Counted from the stretch's first letter, positions 24,709-35,910 are shown. The stretch is DNA of 64,000 nucleotides from Pictodentalium vernedei (GCA_031216915.1 CM062289.1:20624520-20688519), one strand, 5' to 3'. Translations and numbers: made by a program. Notes: a model not told the origin generated them from the sequence alone.

Positions 24709-25538
24709 TTCTGCCCCATCACCTCCCTCCTTAAATTAATATCTCTGAGGATGTAGTCGATTATTGATTTTCTGTCGTTCCTCTCCCAGGTCCATTTCCC
24801 CTTACACCTCGCGTCCCTGTTCAGAATCTTCAGACCGAGCTCGTTTGTGAAGTTCAACAGCTTCCTTCCATTCCTGTTGACTTTATTGTCCCCACCCTCT
24901 ATGCCTTCTTCATCATTACCTATGTGGCCATTAAAGTCACCCATCAGAATTATACCGAGCCCCTTGTTTTGTAGTTCGGTGATATTGGACCTTAGTGTTG
25001 AGTATATCGAATCATTCCATTCGGGTGTGCTTCCCTCCACCGCACAGTACACAACCCCAAGGGCAATACTTTTGTTTTTAAGACTGATCCTTACCCATCC
25101 AATTTCTTTTGATACCTCAGCCGGGGTGCTGATGTTTTCCAGGTCTGTGATCAGCGACGGTTTTAAATCCTCTTGAATGTACATGCCTATCCCTCCCCCT
25201 TTTTTCTGGCCTTCCGTTCGCCCTCCACCTATCCATACGTACCCCCTTACTTGGTCTACCCGTTCCTCGTGTCTTACCCACGTTTCGCTTAAGCCCATGA
25301 CGTCAAACTCCTCTGCCTCGATCAATGTAGCAATTTCACTTACTTTCCGGTGGAGACCCTGGATGTTGCTATAACCCACTTTCAGGGTATGAAGGTTCAT
25401 TGGCTTCCGCCTACTGGTCCCATTATTATCTAGTCCCTGTATGTTTGTGTATCCTACTTTGTGTACCTGTGCTTTCCTTGGGAAGCTATTCCCATTGATT
25501 TGGATTTTTGGTCCCTTTTCCTTACCCCCTTGTCCCAT
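24663..25538 (-). CDS. LINE ORF2 N-terminus: AP-endonuclease
   Basis: This is the start of ORF2. The translation shows the order of an APE-type endonuclease, which nicks target DNA to prime reverse transcription: VGYSNIQG (N-terminal block), GLSETW (catalytic glutamate), MGDFNGHIG (Asp/Asn block) and SIIDYIL. The N-terminal YTNIQG/YSNIQG segments are a short internal repeat. A frameshift near 24690 separates it from the final block. Confidence 0.88.
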   Translation of the reverse strand: MGQGGKEKGPKIQINGNSFPRKAQVHKVGYTNIQGLDNNGTSRRKPMNLHTLKVGYSNIQGLHRKVSEIATLIEAEEFDVMGLSETWVRHEERVDQVRGYVWIGGGRTEGQKKGGGIGMYIQEDLKPSLITDLENISTPAEVSKEIGWVRISLKNKSIALGVVYCAVEGSTPEWNDSIYSTLRSNITELQNKGLGIILMGDFNGHIGNDEEGIEGGDNKVNRNGRKLLNFTNELGLKILNRDARCKGKWTWERNDRKSIIDYILRDINLRREVMGQKWMMRVKWRWIVITT

Positions 25539-25608
25539 TTTTTACACCTATGGTTCGTAACACATTTCCTGTGTTCATTCCCCCCTTCGCTGATCCCCCC
25601 TCCCCTCC

Positions 25609-26358
25609 CTATACCAAAAAAGGCTCCACCACCTGCAACATATTTCTTCCTAAAACCTCTGTACCCCTCGGGCTAAGATGGAGACCATCCCTTCCAAAAA
25701 GGTCCTTTCTGCCCCAAAACGATCCCCAATTGTCTACAAAGGGTATCCCAAGTTCCTTACAATACTCCCCGAATTCCTCGTTGGTCCCAATGATCAGCGA
25801 ATTACGCTCGCCCCCACCACCTAGTACTGGGAGAAGCCCCGAAACCACTACCTGTGCATTCTTGGCATTCAGCTGAGTTATTAAGTCCTTGTAAGTCTCA
25901 ATAAGCTGAACTGATTTTCTCTCCCTGATGTTGTTGGTCCCCACGTGTACAACAACCACTGGATCTGGGCCTGACCCCTTTACTAATCCACCCCCTCTGC
26001 CCCTTAGGTCCTCCACCCTAGCCCCCGGAAAGCACAAATTGGTCCTGTTGACACTGTCGGGCCCACATACCACCCTATCTAACCCCCGCACTATACTACT
26101 CCCTGCAACAACCAACTGCCTCTTTCCTGTCCTCTTTCCTGTCCTACTACCCCTGTTACCACCTCTGTTCCCACTGGACCGGCTCGCAATCTTGCACTCC
26201 GCCACACTAACCTCCATGCCTACATGTACCTCCACCTCCACAGACCCAACCTGCACCACAGAATTCTCGAAATTACCTAACACACTGAATCTATTTTGGA
26301 TACTGCACTCCACCTTCTGCCCACTCCCACTACAAGCCACCTTGTCCTCGTTTACCAC
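25609..26358 (-). CDS. LINE ORF1 C-terminal part: SGNH/GDSL-like esterase
   Basis: A 249-codon frame with an SGNH-hydrolase signature: GSSIVRG (residues 86-92, catalytic serine block), VVVHVGTNN (about 135-143, the GxN block) and DGLH (224-227, the catalytic Asp/His block). A basic arginine/glycine-rich stretch lies at 60-80. In CR1-group LINEs this domain sits in ORF1 and is thought to aid nucleic-acid or membrane interaction during retrotransposition. The upstream finger is separated by a frameshift near 26360-26480. ORF2 starts about 70 bp downstream. The three catalytic blocks look intact. Confidence 0.88.
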   Translation of the reverse strand: MVNEDKVACSGSGQKVECSIQNRFSVLGNFENSVVQVGSVEVEVHVGMEVSVAECKIASRSSGNRGGNRGSRTGKRTGKRQLVVAGSSIVRGLDRVVCGPDSVNRTNLCFPGARVEDLRGRGGGLVKGSGPDPVVVVHVGTNNIRERKSVQLIETYKDLITQLNAKNAQVVVSGLLPVLGGGGERNSLIIGTNEEFGEYCKELGIPFVDNWGSFWGRKDLFGRDGLHLSPRGTEVLGRNMLQVVEPFLV

Positions 26359-26475
26359 CTTCCTAACCTTCCCTCTGACTCATGCCCTGACAGACTCCAC
26401 ATGGTCATCGCTATCTCCCTCACTATCCGATTCTAAACGAATACGCCTTTTCGCCCCCCGACTCACACTACTAGC

Positions 26476-26943
26476 CTAGGAATTTGACACTCTAGCCCCT
26501 ACTTCTCCCCTACCCTCAACCCGACGCACCTTCCTATTCCCAAAAGACCCACTATCCACGTCAAACGTCCGCTTCCTACTACACACCACCTTCCACCCCC
26601 CATCGAATGCCACCCTAACTGGAGTAACACCAGACTTTCCTGCCTTCCCCAGTTTCCCCCTCACCACCTGCACCTCTTCTTTCAACTTTATATGTGCCTC
26701 TAGCAGCTGCATTAACTCTATGCAGATGGCACACATCCCCAACTCCCCCAGCTCACGCCCATCCACATACACCATATCACAGTGCCTACACACATTCGAC
26801 CGCTGGCCGTCCGTTGGTAACTCACTAGCACCCCCTGTGCTGGCCTCAACCTCTCCCCCACCTGTACACCTATACTAACCGTCTCTACCCTGCTGGTCTG
26901 AACCTCTCGCGTCATGAAACACTTACCATCCATAGGAACCATA
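26476..26943 (-). pseudogene. LINE ORF1, N-terminal cysteine finger
   Basis: Translation from the ATG near 26943 begins ORF1, and a frameshift near 26800 moves the reading into the frame that ends at 26476. The second part carries C-R-H-C and C-A-I-C pairs about 15 residues apart (a PHD-like or treble-clef finger), then a helical ELMQLLEAHIKLKEE stretch and a basic C-terminus. CR1-type LINEs often have such a finger ahead of an esterase. The exact start is uncertain. Confidence 0.65.
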
Positions 26944-27080
26944 GCCAAAATTAGAATGAGAAACTTGAATTTTGAAGAACCGGTCGAAATCGTCCAAAAA
27001 AACAAAACACCGAAAATGACCCGCGCGAAGATAGGGAACACGCCACTGATATCCGAAAAAGAAACTAAACAAAACACTAA

Positions 27081-27452
27081 TATAACTATCTTTTATTAAA
27101 AATCACATCTATACACCACTAAAACTATATATATATATATCGACAGTAACACCTGGAAGAAAAATATAGATACTTGATTTAACTTTTGACAACTGAATCG
27201 AAAATACTCCCTGTTGGTGTGATTTATATATAGTGTCGGGAACGACTTAGCTGGGGTGAAGCGCTATGGTTTAGAAAGGTCAGTGTACATATTATTATTA
27301 GTAGTAGTAGTATTGTTGTGTCATCAGTACTGTAGAGGTAATCTTGGAAATATCTACGAGAGGTATTCATTTATGTATTTCAGATTCCCGACATATCGAT
27401 TTGATGTTAGTGTGAATAAGTGGTGATATATATATAAATGTTATATAGAACT
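27081..27452. other. Non-coding spacer
   Basis: This AT-rich spacer has (TA)n near 27126-27140, GTAGTAGTAG near 27300 and TATATATA near 27427. No gene or element was identified. Confidence 0.5.
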
Positions 27453-27454
27453 TA

Positions 27455-27711
27455 CAGTACACGGAGAGTGTATTATCAATAAATCACTTGCAAGTGGAGA
27501 TTCCATCCAAACAATAATTGCAAATTTGCGGCAAAGCATAACCAGCACAAGCAAAGTTTCAGCCAATGGACCTCCGGGTTGAATCTGAAGGTCCATTGGC
27601 TGAAACATTGCTTGTGTTTTTTGTCGATGTGAACACAATTTGAAAGTTATAGCTTGGGTGATAACCCCACTCCACAGGTTATTTAGTTACAATCCACTCT
27701 CCCACGTTCTG
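27455..27711. mobile_element. 257-bp mariner-like MITE, copy 1
   Basis: The element begins CAGTACACGGAGAGTG and ends with the near-complement CACTCTCCCACGTTCTG. TA dinucleotides flank it directly (27453-27454, 27712-27713). CAGT ends with TA duplication are the hallmark of Tc1/mariner. The two halves fold on each other around paired GGTCCATTGGCTGAAAC blocks. The same family occurs at 55525-55781 with the same length. Confidence 0.88.
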
Positions 27712-27713
27712 TA

Positions 27714-28993
27714 GACTGAGTTTAGTTTGTGGCACAGACCCATGCTTAGTGTCTCATATGCTTCCTTGGTGCCTAATGGAGGGCATGTAACACTGGCGCC
27801 CAACAGAAATTTCGTAACCACTTCAACGTATTCGCTTCAGCGTATTCGACGAACACATTATCCATGATGACCTTCAGCACCGACTACTAGATATCAATGC
27901 TTCCTTGATTAGATTTGTGGCTAGCCAAATGAACTGTGTTTATTGACATTTGTCCTCTCAGTGACATTCATAGTTGGTACTACCGGTAGACTATAGACTA
28001 TAGTAATAGGTATACAAAAATCAGTGTTGCGAGATATGTGTGCATAGAGTGAAGTATATTCTAGAGTTGTTGTTTTGGCCACATTATTAGTACATAAGTA
28101 AAATATTAATTTAGCATATATCCAAATATATCTGTTTATTTGAGAAAAAGGCTAAACTGAATAAAGTCAAAAATAACATTTAAATCATTTGAAGCATTTC
28201 AGTGAAATAAGATCATTGAAAAGACTTAAATGATTTAATACAGTCATTGTTGACACTTTCATGTGATTAATTTATAATTATATAATAATTAATAAATTTG
28301 TCTAACTGTATTAGTGGCCACAGCTAGTAAATTGAAGGGTAAGAATGAGATTCACTTTTCATCAATTTTAATATTTTGGTGAAGGTACAGTGCCTGAAAT
28401 AAGATTTTTTTTGCCACATAACTGTGTAAAACTGTAGATGCAATTTAAGCAAAATACATTGAGTTTTGATTAGTTTTGAAGCTTTCCCTACCACAAATGT
28501 GACCAGAAATTTCAAATAACTGTTATTTCAGGCTCTGTGAGGGTACATAACATTGGTGAAGTGTTAAAGGCATGACTGCATGAATATAATAATATAATTT
28601 ATTTCAGCTTGATTATTGACAGTTTAGGTATTCTATTCAGGTGATTTAGTCTTGGACACTTAATTTTCCTGCGAGGCATTTTACTACATTGTTGACAATA
28701 GTAATTCATTCATGATTCAGTAGTGACTTTTCATTGGCTAAGGTCATATCCTCGTGTTTTGGTTGGCTGTTCTAATTTTGAGATTCATTGTGACATCACA
28801 CAAGCCCCTGACAAGGGTCAGTACTTAATCCTGCTTTCTCATTGGTTGTTGTAGTTAGTAGGCTAGGAATTTTGCATAAATTAATATTCATTAGTGGCAT
28901 CCTGCTACTTCCGTAAACAACAAATGGAGTTATTTTGATTTCAGATTTTTATTTTTCAAGTTTGTCAGACTTAGTCTTAGTTAACTAATTTAA
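27714..28993. other. Non-coding, possible LTR primer-binding site
   Basis: TGGCGCCCAACAGAAAT near 27808 resembles a tRNA-Lys-type primer-binding site, just after a TAACA that could end an LTR. I find no matching LTR pair, and the nearest gag is 3 kb away, so this is weak. The rest is AT-rich with no recognised gene. Confidence 0.3.
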
Positions 28994-29234
28994 CCCTTTA
29001 CCCAACGCAGACGATATCAAAATTTATTATTTTAAATATCATTTTTTCAAAATTTTCAAAAAATTTCAACAAAACCATATCATGTGAACCCTCGTTGGAA
29101 CGAGTTCGACGAGCTCGTTCCAACGAGGGTTCACATGATATGATTTTGTTGAAATTTTTTGAAAAATAATATTTTTTCAACTGATGAATTTGCATATTAC
29201 GCGGGCGGATGCGGGTGATTCGTTGGGTAAAGGG
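28994..29234. mobile_element. 241-bp piggyBac-like MITE
   Basis: TTAA lies at both edges (28990-28993, 29235-29238). The ends are CCCTTTACCCAACG and its complement CGTTGGGTAAAGGG. The interior is a near-perfect palindrome whose arms meet at CGAGTTCGACGAGCTCG near 29105, with CCTCGTTGGAACGAG on both sides. TTAA duplication with CCC...GGG ends is characteristic of piggyBac. There is no coding capacity. Confidence 0.88.
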
Positions 29235-29238
29235 TTAA

Positions 29239-30932
29239 AATCTTCAATTCAGCTATCAAGTTTTTAGCTTATAGAAAGAGTAGTACATTATCTGCACATG
29301 TTTATTCTTATTTAATTGTAGAATTGTTAGATTGATTTCCTTAGGAAAAAGTGTTGCCAAATACTTTGCCAGATGAGAGATTGAACATTACCAGAACTCA
29401 TACATGTAACAATATGGATGTACTTAGCCAGACTACAGATTGCCAATTTTTGACAAATATTTTAGGATTGTGAGTTTGAATTGTTTATAATATTTGCAGG
29501 TTTAGATATTTTCAGAATTTTTAGGCAACATGAATCGAGTTTACCACAAATAATATTTTCAGGGAACATTTGTCGAATTACAACAAATAGAAAATCCGAT
29601 ATGCATATTGTTCTTTGTTAACCCTGTAACACTCTTAATTACCGGAATCATAAACAGTGGTGTATATTTGTGTTAACTCTTGAACACAAATACTGCCTAA
29701 ATACCGAAATAGAAACTGATATCGACATTTATGAGTATTAACCCTGTACCAAAATGAACTCATAAAGTCTGTGATCAATTTTAACCCCTGGCCAACAGTG
29801 AATTATATACTTAGTGAAATTAACCCTTTACCCAGCACAAGTATCAAATTGCCGAAATAAGGCACTGATATATAGAATATTGGCTTAATGCAGCAAAAGT
29901 GTTACCAAAATCAGTGTTAACTCCTGGAATCCCATAGTATTTCAGTGAATATTAACCCAATGAAAACAATGTTTCAGATGACAGTACCAAATATCAATGA
30001 AAACAACTTTAGTCATTTATCCTACTGAGAAGTGAAAAGTAATAAACCACAATAATTGGGCATTGGTAAGGTAACCTTTGAGTGACCATAGTAATTGAAC
30101 TTTAAGTTAACCCATGGGTGACCACAGTCATTGGACTTTGGTTAGTTAACCCATGAGTGACCGCAGTCATTGAACTTTAGTGAAGTTAATCCCTAGTGAC
30201 AACCTTATTAACCCTTTGCATTGCTAAGTATGAGTCATACTTAGTTATCTACTGTAGTGCTACAGCATAAGTTATACCTAAGTGTTAATTAACACTGCTG
30301 GTTATAACAGTTAACCCTTTGATAAAGAAGTTGTACTTAAGTTTATTTTGAAGACTGCCAGTCACAACTTTTAACCCTTTAATAAAATAAGTTCTACTTA
30401 AGTGTAAATTTTGAACACCACCAGCTGCAACTGTTAACCCTTGATGACATTATGAGTGCTTTACTGTGGAAGCATGGAAATAGTTTGTAAATATTTTTTC
30501 TACCAATTTTAGTAATTTGACTTAGAATTTCTATTTCGTGTTTCTTAGTACTGACACTTAAACCCAACCCAACTTGTTTCATACTAATGAAATAGTGAAC
30601 CCAACTCAGGTTGTTTCGTACCAATGATATAGTGAACCCAACCCAAGTTGTTTCGTACAAGTAATGTTCCTTTGATATTGGACATACTGAATCTTATATA
30701 GATTCTTAGTGAAATAATTACCTTTCACACTTGAACAATAAAAGCGTATGAGAGGTTTTGTACTTAAATGATAAAAGTACAAATGACTCTTTATAAGTAG
30801 ACAAAGGTAAACAAGTGAGTTTGCACTTAATGAACAAAAGTGCACAAAAGGGTAAAGTATAATAGTAATTGTGAAGAATATTGATATTGACGTACCACAA
30901 AACATAAATTGAAAGTATAGAAAAGAGAAACA
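29239..30932. repeat. Diverged tandem repeats containing TTAACCCTTT
   Basis: TTAACCC and variants recur at least ten times from about 29630 to 30450. Two blocks are clearly tandem: ~60-bp units with GTGACC-CAGTCATTG-ACTTT at 30066-30195, and ~85-bp units with AAGTTGTACTTAAG at 30200-30450. Three units of ~45 bp with CCAACCCAAGTTGTTTCGTAC lie at 30555-30665. TTAACCCTTTACCCAGCAC near 29822 resembles one end of the piggyBac-like MITE. No gene was found. The block precedes the gag frame and might be its leader. Confidence 0.6.
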
Positions 30933-31850
30933 ATGTCAGTCACAAAAGATAGCATAACCGACGATGACTTGAAAATGTTGGAAATGATGAAAGGATTGAA
31001 GATACCGCCACATAAATGTGAAAATGCAGAACAATTCGAAATTTATATGAAGACATATGTACAGCAAATGGAGAAGTCAATGGCAGATAGCGATAAACAC
31101 AGCTACACATTCCCTAAAATTTCAACATTTTACGGAGGAGGGAACAAAGGAGAAGTTAATTTTATGACAAGGAAATATGAGGTAGAATGTTTTGTAGCGC
31201 AAGGTGCTTATAGAGACGACCAACTTTTGACAGGAATACGCAGATCATGTAAAGGAAAGGCTGCAGACATATTGAGAAGGATGGTCGTGAAAGCAACAGT
31301 GAAAGAAATTTTGAAAAAGTTTAACTCAATGTATTCGATGCTAGAAACAGGGGAGTCAATCTTGAGAAAAGTTTACGCCTGCAGCCAGGAAACAAATGAA
31401 ACAATAGCGACATACGCAGCTCGCGTAGAGGATATCTTCTCTGAAGCAGTAGAATTAAATGCCATTGATGCAACACACGAAGATATATTGAGAAATGTAC
31501 TGTACCAAGGACAGAAGCTGCACTTATGACAGATGGCCGCATACAAATGCGATACCGTAACTGACTATGATAGATTTAAAATTGAGATCAGGAAGATAGA
31601 GAGTCAATTACAGGAAGATGCAGAAAAAGAGAAAAAAAGCAACAGTCTTGCGGCAACGAAAGTAGAAGCGATTAGTGAACTTTACGAAGTTAAAGATTTA
31701 CTGATGAAATTGAGCGAGTGATTAGACAAAATTGAGAAAGGCAAAGGAGAAGAAAAGAGTGAGGAAGCAAGGGCAGCTCCTCCGTATTACTAATGTGGCT
31801 ATCATAGAGGCTATAACGGAGGTTATCATGGGCGATTCAATAGAGGAAGA
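30933..31850 (+). pseudogene. Gypsy-type Gag, broken
   Basis: The frame opens at an ATG with good context (AACAATGTC) and runs 199 codons. The translation has the layout of a gypsy-group Gag capsid: ISTFYGG near residue 70, a tryptophan-poor capsid core, LLTGIRRSCKGKAADIL, and a helical tail. An in-frame TGA stops it at 31529, but the same frame continues to a second stop at 31721 and a third near 31790, into a glycine/arginine/tyrosine-rich end with CGYHRGY in place of a zinc knuckle. Protease, RT and integrase are absent. The copy is cut off where a TTA-rich retroposon tail begins at 31853. Confidence 0.8.
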
Positions 31851-31852
31851 GG

Positions 31853-32084
31853 TTATTATTATTATTATTTATTGGTGCTTAACGCCACATTAGCTAGGGC
31901 TATATCGTGGCGAGAAAACAGTGGTATATAAAAAAGTCATTATCAATAATGAAGTAAAAATTTAATAAAAATAACCACAAAAGACATGTCGAAGATAAAA
32001 ATATTAGAATAACAATGAGTAATGAGATACGTGAATACATTATAAATCAACATCACGTGTTCAGTGCATACAAAACCGCACTTG
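31853..32084 (-). mobile_element. Probable SINE 3' end, then spacer
   Basis: Read on the - strand, GTGGCGTTAAGCACCAATAA followed by (TAA)n matches the 3' tail of the SINE at 57446-57803 and of the retroposon at 54863-55093. The tail is at the left, so the element lies on the - strand. Its head is not recognised, and the sequence right of ~31915 shows nothing identifiable. Confidence 0.55.
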
Positions 32085-32088
32085 TTAA

Positions 32089-33045
32089 GGGCCTATATAA
32101 GTAATGAAATTTTGTTTATTTTGAAAATTTTCACCTCCGATATTCCTTCAATTCAAATTAAATATACACAAACTGTACATCAAAATGAAGGTTGGGATGT
32201 ATAGAACACGAAACACATGTGTAATCAACTCATAGAGTCGACTGTAGGCACCACTGGTTCCTGGAAGTCTGCTGCCGTATTCGCACCAGAACTGATAATT
32301 TAAAAATATTTCACGAAAACAACTTGTGGCTAAATGTGCTTTACATATCCAAGAACAAAGCTAGGGGATAAAAATCTTCAAAACACGGCGACAGAGCTGC
32401 ACTGGGGAAAATCCCAACGCCTTTGCTTTTGTTGACGTATGAGGATACTTTCGATTTCCGGCCGACGTCATCGGACAGAAAAAGCATGTAAAAACAACGC
32501 CGTCTAAAATCAAATAATGAAAAAGATCGCCTTCATACAGTATACTGTTATTAGGTAGAGATTGCACAGTTGCCATATTCAGTGCAAGGTATCATGATAC
32601 CTGTTGAAATTTCTTTGAATTACGATTTTGTTTTGTGATGGAAATTCGTGGTAATGAGTGATTTGCGCATGTCTGTTGAGCATGGAAACCATCTTCAATA
32701 CAAAATGCAGACAGTGTTGTCCTTTTCCAAAATGCAGACCAATCGCTGTATTCGAAAGTGTTTCGAATGCCTAGTTTTGTTCTTGGGTATGTGAAGCACA
32801 TTTGGCCATAAGATGTTCTGATGAAATATTATTTTATTATCAGTTCTGGTGCGAATACGGTAGCAGACTTCCAGGAACTAGTGATGCCTACAGTCGACTC
32901 GACGAGTTGATTACATATGTGTTTCGTGTTCTATACATCCCAACCTTCATTTTGATGTATAATTTATGTATATTTAATCTGAATTTAAGGAATATGGGAG
33001 GTGAGAATTTCAAAATAAACAAAATTTCGTTACTTATATAGGCCC
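32089..33045. mobile_element. 957-bp TTAA-flanked inverted-repeat element
   Basis: TTAA flanks both ends (32085-32088, 33046-33049). The ends are GGGCCTATATAAGTAA and its complement TTACTTATATAGGCCC. The inverted repeats extend ~230 bp each, including CCCAACCTTCATTTTGATGT and TCCAGGAACTAGTG-type blocks. The interior has no recognisable protein. TTAA duplication fits Kolobok or piggyBac; ends starting GGG favour Kolobok-like. The superfamily is inferred. Confidence 0.85.
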
Positions 33046-33050
33046 TTAAT

Positions 33051-33080
33051 ACCCCGTCGTTTGTGTGGAAACGACGGGGT
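33051..33080. repeat. Perfect 12-bp-stem hairpin
   Basis: ACCCCGTCGTTT and AAACGACGGGGT are separated by GTGTGG. It abuts the TTAA-flanked element. Its role is unknown. Confidence 0.85.
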
Positions 33081-33606
33081 TTGAAAAGCTGTTTTAGTGC
33101 GGTCATGTGAGAAGGATTACATAACCAATTAATGTTTCGCGAGAAAAATCTTTCGGAGACTGTCCCTGATTAGCAATTATATTGTTCAGTCCGAAAATTT
33201 CTAAAACCTACATTTTATAAAATATTCAGATACAAATGCCATATCTTTCATTTCCAGACCTCTGTACTGCGGTTTAATATAGGAATTGAAAAAATCCGTT
33301 CGTTAATTTGTGAGATTTTCGATTTGTTTTCATATGAAAATAAAAGTTTCGCTGTTATATGATTTGGATTCCCCCCTGAGTTTGTTCGCCGGTCTCCAAT
33401 GACTTAGAATATTTCATGCAATGTATATCCAATTGACGGAAGAGCCACACTTTTGCACGTGATCGGCGAAATTCTCATTTTTTTGCTCTCTGTCTGTATC
33501 TGTATCACACAAAATAACGGGATTTACTGAACCGATTTTCACCTTTAAAGATTTTATTTGATATACAAAATTCCCAAACACAACGTATCAGGTACAAAAA
33601 ATGGAT
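33081..33606. other. Non-coding, may include LINE 3' UTR
   Basis: No gene is seen. The - strand LINE whose RNase H domain ends near 33607 should have its 3' UTR here, but I cannot locate a tail. Confidence 0.45.
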
Positions 33607-33911
33607 TTAGTGAACAGAAATTAATATGTTAATTTGCGAATCTTTTCCCAATACAGCCCAATCAACATTGAAATCACTGTAGGGGAGGTTAAAATCAGTG
33701 AGAGGCTTTGCTAAAGCCTGTTTTGCTGCAATGTCTGCTCTGGTGTTACCAGCGATACCAACATGTCCAGGTAACCAGCAAAACACGACATCATATTGGT
33801 CAGACATAAGAATAAACTTCCCACAAAGCTCCAAAATGAGAGGGTTCTTCAACCTGGGGTTGAGCAAAGCAAGGAAAGAGAGTCAGAAAAAATAATCGAC
33901 TTCTTTGCCTG
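33607..33911 (-). pseudogene. LINE-A RNase H domain, 3' half
   Basis: The translation contains VVFCWLPGHVGIAGNTRADIAA, the characteristic C-terminal block of an RNase H domain (His and Asp of the active site), as found at the end of ORF2 in I/Nimb/LOA-type LINEs. RNase H removes the RNA template during DNA synthesis. The domain's first half lies 7 kb away at 40832-41119, because the 33920-40823 element is inserted between them. The two halves are in the same orientation and abut once the insert and one target copy are ignored. Confidence 0.88.
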
Positions 33912-34194
33912 TATATTCCCGGTCGTACTAAATACCGAGCTATACCGAGCAGTAGAAAAATAAGGCATATTAGGCAAAATAAATGACATAATATGGTATA
34001 TAGAGGTTATTTAAATGTAAAATATCAATTTTGGGCAAGTTGGGGTAAAATTGGATGATTTATAAACATTAGAGTATAACGCGCCCGTCGAAAACATCAG
34101 CTCGGTATTTACAAGGTTGAACGCAGAAATCCAATCAACACGCTTTCGCAGCTCGGTATTTAGTGTCTGCGCTGCAGACAATATAAATATAAAA

Positions 34195-34640
34195 TGTGAT
34201 TTTTATCAATGGCTTGTGTGGCAGGGCTGGTTTAATTAAATCTGTTTTTGTTGTTGTTGTTGTTTTTTGCGTATCTTTCTGAATTCATTTTGCATTGTTG
34301 TCAGCCAATTCTTCTTGAACAAAGCATACTGAGTTGTTTTTGTAATAAGTGATGCACGTTTGATTATAACATGCGTTTTTAAGTACAGCTTTATTGTTTT
34401 TATAACAGTAAGTCTGGTCTATTGAACAAAGCATATGAGCCTGCTTGATGTGCAGTTTGGCTGTTCTGGCAATAACAAGCTCATGTGGGCACTCAAAAGT
34501 ATATAACATAGTTTGATTTCCAAACATTTCAGTCTGATCATCGATCTGATCATTACAATGTCTTCTCCAAAGTATCCTTGCGGTGTGTGTGGTGACGAGT
34601 GTCATGATACCAAAAGTATAGGGTGCGACTTATGACAAAT
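34195..34640. other. Left interior of the 6.9-kb element
   Basis: On the + strand 34558-34635 reads YPCGVCGDECHDTKSIGCDL before a stop. This C-x2-C-x3-C...C pattern looks like the first half of a PHD-type finger. It could be a remnant of a transposase or of a LINE ORF. A GTT microsatellite lies at 34249-34264. No intact gene is present. Confidence 0.4.
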
Positions 34641-35910
34641 AAACTCCTTGCCGGACTTGATTGACAGACTGTATGATATTACAATGGACCAACATAGGGA
34701 CATAAGCCTCCTCAGCTACATTGGTAAGACATTCGAACGAATCCTTTCCAGTCGGTTTAAGGGGCACCTTGAAGACAATGATTTTTTTCAATAAGTGGCA
34801 GAGAGCCTATAGAAACCGTAAAGAAGGCATCGAGCATGTCTACCGACTAGTCACTCAAATGAAATCCGCGATCAACAATCAGCAAATAGGCGCGGCAGTC
34901 CTGTTAGACGTTGAAAACGCATTTGACTCCGTTTGGCACAATGGAATGCGCTACAAACTAGCAAATAGGCGCGGCAGTCCTGTTAGACGTTGAACACGCA
35001 TTTGACTCCGTTTGGCACAATGGAATGCGCTACAAACTATCCAAAATGAAACTCCCCATGAACTTGCTCAGGTTACTATCCTCTTTCCTAAACGATCGCA
35101 AAATTAAAGTCAGAGCAAACAATGAAATATCCGACAGTGTCCCCCCTTGAAGCAGCCCCAAGGATCCGTCCTCAGCCCCCTCCTTTACATCTTCTATGTA
35201 AACGAATCTCAAATTCTCTGAAGATCGTGTTCAAGTCTCCCAATTCGCAGATGATAAGGGTCTCTGGGACTCTAACAATACGGCCAGTCTACTCCAAAAA
35301 CCCACTCAACGCGCTTTTGATGACCTAGAACAATGGTGTGCCAAATGGAGAATAAAGCTAAACGCCAATAAAATCCAACGAATCACCTTTACTCGCAAGA
35401 TAAGCAAACGTGACTTTGACCTAAAACTAATGGATAACACCCTCCCAGAGTGCAAAGAGGCGAAATTCCTTGGCATCACCATTGATCAAAAATTGTCCTT
35501 TAATAAACACACCGACGATATGGCGAAAAAAGCAACCAAACGCATTAACTTATTGAAAATGCTAAAGGGAACTTCCTGGGGAGCCAACCAGTCCACTCTA
35601 CTCAAACTATACAAAGCCTTTGTGCGCCCAGTACTAGAATACGGGGCAATCATCCTAACTGACCTCAATCAAACAAATATGGGAAAACCCCAGAAGGTCC
35701 ACAATCACGCGCTTAGGGTCGCCCTTCGCGCCCCATGGGACACACCCATCAAAACACTCCACGACAGGGCCGATATCCCCACCGTCAATGACCACCTATC
35801 CTCCCTGGCCGCGAAAAATCATGACCGGCTAGCCGACAGTGAACTAATTTCCGAACTTGGAGCCATTTGCGAAAGCCGACAAAAGCCCAAAAATTCAAAG
35901 CAAAACTAAA
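34641..35910 (+). pseudogene. LINE-B reverse transcriptase, 5'-truncated and shifted
   Basis: Reverse-transcriptase blocks appear in order across several frames: RDISLLSYIGKTFERIL, VLLDVENAFDSVWHNGM (palm, first catalytic Asp), QFADDKGLWDS (catalytic FADD, near 35245), then a 159-codon uninterrupted end (35430-35909) with AKFLGITIDQKLSF and RPVLEYGAII. The endonuclease is absent. A 79-bp tandem duplication inside the palm (34881-35038) changes the frame. The FADD and LEYG blocks place it in the Jockey/I/CR1 range. Confidence 0.87.
34881..35038 (+). repeat. 79-bp tandem duplication inside LINE-B RT
   Basis: The block starting AGCAAATAGGCGCGGCAGTC occurs at 34881 and again at 34960 with one base difference (GAAAACGC / GAACACGC). 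79 is not a multiple of three, so it breaks the frame. Confidence 0.95.

Larger units (their letters stand above)
21925..27080 (-). mobile_element. Nearly full-length CR1-like LINE with esterase ORF1
   Basis: On the - strand this 5.1-kb element contains, 5' to 3', an ORF1 with a cysteine-rich finger and SGNH esterase, then an ORF2 with AP endonuclease, reverse transcriptase and a C-terminal Cys/His segment. Its 3' end near 21928 is a short (ATT)n tail, as in CR1/L2-type LINEs. All domains are in the expected order. At least four frameshifts, some at C/G homopolymers (24195-24213, 22305-22317), make it inactive as it stands. The 5' boundary is approximate. Confidence 0.85.

Noticed and set aside
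27808-27827. Intact LTR element starting with the TGGCGCCC site
   Set aside because: No LTR pair and no gag at a normal distance; kept only as a weak note in the spacer entry.
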